This document shows positions 37,211 through 40,805 of a stretch of 40,805 nt of DNA, in pieces. The DNA lies in the NCBI RefSeq assembly GCF_014204815.1, contig NZ_JACHMC010000002.1, forward strand, positions 1-40,805. Direction: 5' to 3'. This DNA is from Micrococcus flavus. GTDB taxonomy: Bacteria; Actinomycetota; Actinomycetes; Actinomycetales; Micrococcaceae. Under the pieces are notes generated by a model, which ran no database searches, was not told the origin of the DNA, and saw nothing but the letters and a program-made list of their open reading frames with translations. The number at the start of each line of letters is the position of its first letter. The stretch's first letter is position 1. The translations under genes were made by a program, and so were the position numbers.

Positions 37211-37258
37211 AACGGGCGGCGCCCGGGACACCTGTAGGTACCCCGGGCGCCGCCCGTT
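37211..37258 (-). terminator. Terminator of the 37273 gene
   Basis: A 17-bp perfect inverted repeat (37211-37227 with 37242-37258) with a 14-base loop, 15 bases after the minus-strand stop. Confidence 0.85.
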
Positions 37259-37272
37259 CATGGTCGGCTGTG

Positions 37273-37596
37273 TCAGTCAGCCGGGGTGTTCTCTGAGTCC
37301 GCAGCGTCGATCGAGGGATGCTCCTCGACAGACGCCCTCGACGTGCGCCGGCGGGGCCGAGAGGCGCGGGACTTAGGGGCCATGTCTGAGGGGCGCAATG
37401 AACGCAGCTCTGTCTTGGTCCACCCTGACTGCTCAGCTTCCTTGAATGCCGCTTCCACGTCCGCCGTCGCGGTCTCAAACGCGGAACGCTTGTCCTCCCG
37501 AGTGGCCAGCGCCTCCGCGATCCGTTCAGCAGCCGTCATCCGGCGCTCGGTTGCCCGTCGAGCGTCCTCCAGGAACTTCTGTGTGTCCATAGCCAT
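37273..37596 (-). CDS. Hypothetical small basic-tail protein
   Basis: This 107-residue protein has a long helix (DTQKFLEDARRATERRMTAAERIAEALATREDKRSAFETATADVEAAFKEAEQSGW in segments). A basic stretch (KSRASRPRRRTSR) and an acidic tail (SIDAADSENTPAD) follow. The shape resembles a helical dimeric DNA- or RNA-associated protein. No family is recognised. It follows the 37803 gene by 9 bases and lacks a clear ribosome binding site, so it is probably translated by coupling; ATG 37590 is an alternative start. It lies on the side of oriT opposite the relaxase. Confidence 0.65.
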   Translation of the reverse strand: MAMDTQKFLEDARRATERRMTAAERIAEALATREDKRSAFETATADVEAAFKEAEQSGWTKTELRSLRPSDMAPKSRASRPRRRTSRASVEEHPSIDAADSENTPAD

Positions 37597-37605
37597 GTCT
37601 AGAGC

Positions 37606-37803
37606 TTACGCATCCGGGCGTGCACGGGACACCCATTCGGCTACGGAAGACGCGAGCACACGAGCGCAGGTGGGGCCGAGACGGATTACCAGCAGGTCGG
37701 CCGCGTCCGCATCGCACCCCCCGAGCGCCGCGCGCGCTTCTTCCAGAGTGAGCACGCGCGGCGTCTTGTCCACGTGCTCCGGCGAGTTGGGTACGTCAGT
37801 CAT
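37606..37803 (-). CDS. Small excisionase-like DNA-binding protein
   Basis: This 65-residue protein contains VLTLEEARAALGGCDADAADLLVIRLGPTCARVLASSVAEWV (in segments), which fits the short winged-helix pattern of excisionase/MerR-type proteins: first helix LTLEEARAALG, a short strand pair, then SSVAEWV. The start ATG 37803 was chosen for the GGAGAG site 7 bases upstream; the frame extends back to 37851 without support. It is transcribed away from the oriT region and may regulate it (inference). Confidence 0.65.
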   Translation of the reverse strand: MTDVPNSPEHVDKTPRVLTLEEARAALGGCDADAADLLVIRLGPTCARVLASSVAEWVSRARPDA

Positions 37804-37868
37804 GGGGCACTCTCCTATCCACTTGCCGTTCTTCCGGCACGGTTTGGCCACTTGGGCCGGTGGTGGCC

Positions 37869-38139
37869 GTCAAGCGGCGGAGGGCGTCGTGGAATACCGG
37901 AGCGAGCGAGGAACGAGCGAGTGAGGATATGCCGCGAAAGCGCCCGGGAGTCCGCTTGACGGGCGCCGGCGGCCCAGTAGCCTCGGGTGCCGGATGAACG
38001 GCGTGCCGTTCACAAGAGCGAGCGCGCGGAGCGCGCTCCGTGACCGGCTTTGCCGGAGCAAGCTAGATACTTATGTGCCATAAGTAGCTTGTCCCGTTGC
38101 CGTCCGGCATCGGGCGTGGGACACTCGTGGTGACGAGTG
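37869..38139. other. Candidate origin of transfer (oriT) with stacked palindromes
   Basis: Gene-free stretch before mobC. From left to right: GTCAAGCGG (37869-37877) with CCGCTTGAC (37952-37960) encloses tandem GAGCGAG-type repeats (37901-37923). TGAACGGC-gt-GCCGTTCA follows (37995-38012), then CGGAGCGCGCTCCG (38027-38040) and CCGGC-ttt-GCCGG (38044-38056). A nested hairpin with outer CAAGCT/AGCTTG and inner ACTTATG-tgc-CATAAGT spans 38059-38091, and CACTCGT-ggtg-ACGAGTG spans 38122-38139. The nested hairpin followed by TCCC is the best nic-site candidate, and the last repeat is a likely MobC operator. Confidence 0.7.
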
Positions 38140-38170
38140 GCGTTGGCACTGTGCGGGGAGGAGGCGGATC

Positions 38171-38554
38171 ATGGCTGATCGGAAGCGACAGGCGAACCAG
38201 GTTGGTGGTCGTCCGCACCGCCGTGTTCTGGTGCTGACGGAGGCGGAGAACGTGGAGCTGCGGGTTGCCGCCGACCGCGAGGGCAAGAGCGTGCAGCGGT
38301 ACTTGGTTGAGGCCGGCATCGCCCGGGCGCGCGGCGTGGACCCGCAAGCCGCCCACGAGGCCATCACCGCTCTGTTCAAGGTGGAGCACCAGCTGAGCAA
38401 GGTGGGGACGAACATCAACCAGCTGACCCGTCACGCGAACGCAACGGGTGAGATGCTGGCTGCGGAGCTGCGCGAGGAGCTAGCAGAGCTGCGCCGGTGC
38501 CTGGGGCGGCTGGATGAGACCGTGGATCAGGTGTCCGTGGAGGCCCGCCGATGA
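38171..38554 (+). CDS. mobC: MobC-like relaxosome accessory protein
   Basis: This 127-residue protein has an N-terminal RHH-like DNA-binding segment (HRRVLVLTEAENVELRVAADREGKSVQRYLVEAGI, about 17-50). The MobC signature LSKVGTNINQLTRHANATG (about 75-93) and a C-terminal helix (ELREELAELRRCLGRLDETVDQV) follow. MobC proteins bind oriT, help melt the nick region and repress the mob promoter. GGAGGAGG lies 6 bases before ATG 38171, and a 7-bp inverted repeat (38122-38139) is a natural operator. ATGA overlap with the relaxase. Confidence 0.9.
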   Translation: MADRKRQANQVGGRPHRRVLVLTEAENVELRVAADREGKSVQRYLVEAGIARARGVDPQAAHEAITALFKVEHQLSKVGTNINQLTRHANATGEMLAAELREELAELRRCLGRLDETVDQVSVEARR

Positions 38555-40005
38555 TGCCGAACGTCACCCGCGGCGGGGACATGCCGGGGCTGATCTACTA
38601 CTTGGCCGGGCCGGGCCGGGCAAACGAGCACACGCGCCCAATGATCGTTGCCGGTGACGAGAGGATCACCTTCCGGGTCGAGCCCGGGAAGGTGCTGGAC
38701 AAGCGAGATGCCTTCGAGGTGGCTTACCAGCTGGAGAAGCCGCGTCGCGCGCACGGGACCGTGGTCACCGTCCCCGTGAAGGAGTGGGACGAGGAGCAGC
38801 AGAAGCAGGTCAAGGTGGGGGAGCGCGACGGGCACGTGTGGCACTGTTCCCTGGCCATTCGCCCGGATGATCGGGACGTGAGCACCGAGGAGTGGGGGCA
38901 GATCGCGCAGCGGTTCGTGGAGGAGATGGGATTCATCGACCCGGACGGGGCGAAGTCCTCCCGCTGGGTGGCCATCCATCACGGGCAGTCCAAGAACGGC
39001 AACGATCACATTCACATCGCTGTGCAGATGGTCCGTGAGGACGGCACCAAGGCGAACGTGAACGCGGATTATCACCGCGTTCAGGAAGCCGCGCGTCGGC
39101 TCGAGAAGGAGTTCAACCTCGCCGTGGTCGAGGGGCGCAATGCCGACCGGACGTTGGGCGCACATCACCCGGCGGAGAAGGCCCGCGCCGAGCGGTCGGG
39201 GGAGAAGCTGGCCGTGCCGGCCCAGCTTCGTCAGGCAATGCGCGCGGCCCTTGCAACCGCGGACAGCCCGTTGGAGTACGTGCAGGCGTTGCAGGCGTCG
39301 GGGGTGACTGTTGCACCGTCGTTCGTGAAGGGTTCGAGGTCGCAGGTGCGGGGCTACAAGGTGGCCCTGCCGGGGCAGTCATACCGGACACGCGAGGGGC
39401 AATATGTGTTCGCTACCCCGTCGAAGTTGGACCCGTCGTTGTCGTGGCCGAACGTGTGCGCCCGGTTTGGGGGCAAGGGGCGCGATGAGGCCGAACGGTA
39501 CCTCGCGAGTCTTCACGGCACCGGCGCCCAGGAGGCCAACCGGCCGCACCGTCCGCACCAGCGCCGACCGATTCATCCGCAGCACATCGAGCGCATGGTC
39601 AGCGGGAAGAAGGGAACCGGGCCCGACACGTTGGCGAACATCTACGCGCGTCTGGCCATTGAGCACGAGGAGGGCCGAGACGGCCCGCTGGGGCGTCTGT
39701 CCGAGCGCATGGCGCAGGCCGTTGTCTCGGACACCGCCGGCGCCTACCGGGTGCGTCAGGCGGCGCGGTTCGGTTCCCGTTCGAGCGAGCGTGGATGGCT
39801 GGCCGTGGTCAACCAGGCCAACCGTCTGTCCCGGACGATGATCGGCGGTCAGATGGGCCGGGATCGTCCGCAGCTGGCCCGTGACGTGGTGGCGTTGATC
39901 GCGGCCGCCGAGCGGGTGCATCGACTGGTCACACCAACCACCCCTGCCCGCGGAGCCGTCCGCGAGCAGCACACCGAAAGGGGAACCGGCTATGGCCGAG
40001 GATGA
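38551..40005 (+). CDS. Relaxase (MobA/VirD2-like)
   Basis: This 484-residue relaxase/mobilisation nuclease has N-terminal MPNVTRGGDMPGLIYYLAG, with candidate catalytic tyrosines 16-17. The HVWHCSLAIRPDD strand (His95, His98) and the metal-binding histidine cluster WVAIHHGQSKNGNDHIHIAVQM (His143-144, His153, His155) follow, then NADYHRVQEAARRLEKEFNL. These are the three motifs of the relaxase fold (PF03432-like). It nicks oriT and pilots the strand to the coupling protein. The C-terminal 280 residues are basic and helical, without a recognised helicase or primase. ATGA overlap with mobC; the stop overlaps the next gene by 14 bases. Confidence 0.92.
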   Translation: MMPNVTRGGDMPGLIYYLAGPGRANEHTRPMIVAGDERITFRVEPGKVLDKRDAFEVAYQLEKPRRAHGTVVTVPVKEWDEEQQKQVKVGERDGHVWHCSLAIRPDDRDVSTEEWGQIAQRFVEEMGFIDPDGAKSSRWVAIHHGQSKNGNDHIHIAVQMVREDGTKANVNADYHRVQEAARRLEKEFNLAVVEGRNADRTLGAHHPAEKARAERSGEKLAVPAQLRQAMRAALATADSPLEYVQALQASGVTVAPSFVKGSRSQVRGYKVALPGQSYRTREGQYVFATPSKLDPSLSWPNVCARFGGKGRDEAERYLASLHGTGAQEANRPHRPHQRRPIHPQHIERMVSGKKGTGPDTLANIYARLAIEHEEGRDGPLGRLSERMAQAVVSDTAGAYRVRQAARFGSRSSERGWLAVVNQANRLSRTMIGGQMGRDRPQLARDVVALIAAAERVHRLVTPTTPARGAVREQHTERGTGYGRG

Positions 40006-40805
40006 GGAGTCGCAGGTTGCCGAGGACTTCGGGCGGATGGTCCGTATCGCCACCGGCAGCATCATGCAGGTGGCTGAGTCTCGCGCGCGGCGCCGGCAGG
40101 TCGGCGCGTCTACGGACGCGGCCGCCACGAGGGACCGGCAGCGCATGGAGGACAACGCTTCGCGTGTAGTGCAGCACGACCTCTACCGGGCGGAGTTCTG
40201 GAAACACGCCGGGTCGGAGTCCATCGCTGACCGCATGGCTGTGGCCGCCACGCTGGGGGAGTCGAACCCGGCTGCACAGTCGGCGTGGATGCACGGCGCC
40301 GACGTGATCCGTTCGACCTACGGGATCGACCTCCAGAAGATCAATCGGGAGTACCCGAACAGCCAGGAGGAGCGTCACGCCGCGCTGCGTGATGCACTCG
40401 ATGATCGGTTCCAGATGAACCGCTACGACGCGGAGGCGGATCGTGTCCGTGACGTGGCCGAGGAGCTAGGCCGGCCGAAGACCGAGCGCGAGAACGTCAC
40501 GGCCGGACCAGGGAACGTGCGGGGCGCCGAGACCGAGGCCGAGGCGATCCAAGTGGCGGAGAAGCTGGAGGCCGAGGCCGACCGTGAGCGCATGGAGGAA
40601 GGTGAGTCGCTGGAGCGTGCTGAGCGCGCCGAGGATGCCGGCCGGGACGTGCAGCCCACGCTGGACACCGATGGTCTGGCCGCGCGCCGCGAATTCGCCC
40701 GGGAGCGCGCCGACGAGGCCACCGCGACCCCCCAGGGCCCGGGACCGTCGCCCGTGGCCACCGCCGCGCATGAGCGCGTGGCCGGCACCGGACGGGTAAA
40801 CCTGG
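39992..40805 (+). CDS. Mobilisation-operon protein, helical and acidic (runs off the window; continues at 1-170)
   Basis: An open frame from ATG 39992 (after AAAGGGG) reaches the end of the window without a stop: 271 residues, then in phase with bases 1-170, for 327 in total. It is strongly helical and charged (RIATGSIMQVAESRARRRQ, AEADRVRDVAEELGRPKTERENV, VAEKLEAEADRERMEEGESLERAERAEDAGR). The middle block is FWKHAGSESIADRMAVAATLGESNPAAQSAWMHGADVIRSTYGIDL (in segments), and the tail is Pro/Gly-rich. No known domain is recognised. Overlap with the relaxase gene points to a relaxosome or coupling accessory role, as for MobB-like proteins. Confidence 0.8.
   Translation, partial: MAEDEESQVAEDFGRMVRIATGSIMQVAESRARRRQVGASTDAAATRDRQRMEDNASRVVQHDLYRAEFWKHAGSESIADRMAVAATLGESNPAAQSAWMHGADVIRSTYGIDLQKINREYPNSQEERHAALRDALDDRFQMNRYDAEADRVRDVAEELGRPKTERENVTAGPGNVRGAETEAEAIQVAEKLEAEADRERMEEGESLERAERAEDAGRDVQPTLDTDGLAARREFARERADEATATPQGPGPSPVATAAHERVAGTGRVNL

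Noticed and set aside
37901-37923. Short GAGCGAG repeats as a CRISPR array or replication iterons
   Set aside because: Only a few imperfect 4- to 7-base units without spacers; better explained as part of oriT. No CRISPR array was seen anywhere in the window.

Overview
The window looks like a complete circular conjugative plasmid of a very GC-rich actinobacterium, most likely in or near the Micrococcaceae (Micrococcus or Kocuria type). The host call is inferred from base composition and the actinobacterial protein families (SCO6880-type conjugation proteins, DUF4913, NrdH redoxin, MobC/relaxase pair, replicase-type Rep). The reading frame that runs off the right end (from 39992) re-enters in phase at base 1 and stops at 170. 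The 40,805 bases are therefore probably one circle opened inside a mobilisation gene.

Layout: 39992-40805 plus 1-170 and 167-553 end the mobilisation operon. 620-10445 (minus strand) is a type IV secretion/conjugation operon with coupling protein, VirB4-like ATPase, SCO6880-like protein, TrbL/VirB6-like membrane protein with a huge Ala/Gly tail, small membrane proteins and a degenerate P-loop protein. 10592-13914 (plus strand), divergent from it, holds a small HTH regulator, a membrane-anchored protein, a transglycosylase/M23 wall hydrolase and a lipoprotein. 13978-16388 is replication (ribbon-helix-helix protein, Rep, serine resolvase). 16.39-16.9 kb is a structured leader with tiny ORFs. 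17249-18111 is a type Ib partition operon (ParA plus a ribbon-helix-helix partner).

19.5-22.6 kb is an array of small unknown genes behind near-identical promoter cassettes. 22.66-29.0 kb is an IS-riddled accessory zone: two inverted IS5-type copies, one IS481-type copy and a beheaded phosphotransferase gene. 28.2-35.3 kb is a defence/nuclease island with a TIR-domain protein, a resolvase, a type III-like restriction-modification pair and a secreted HNH nuclease. 35.8-37.8 kb holds small DNA-binding genes. 37.87-38.14 kb is a palindrome-rich candidate oriT, followed by MobC and relaxase.

Three kinds of repeated non-coding signal tie the plasmid together. GTAGGCA boxes lie at the partition operon and upstream of three other promoters. 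A 5'-leader hairpin with an invariant 8-base AGRCCAAG loop and covarying stems precedes seven genes. A GC-rich element of about 132 bp occurs four times, twice in each orientation. Together these suggest a plasmid-wide regulatory network centred on the partition system and an undescribed RNA element, and they are the main novelty candidates here.
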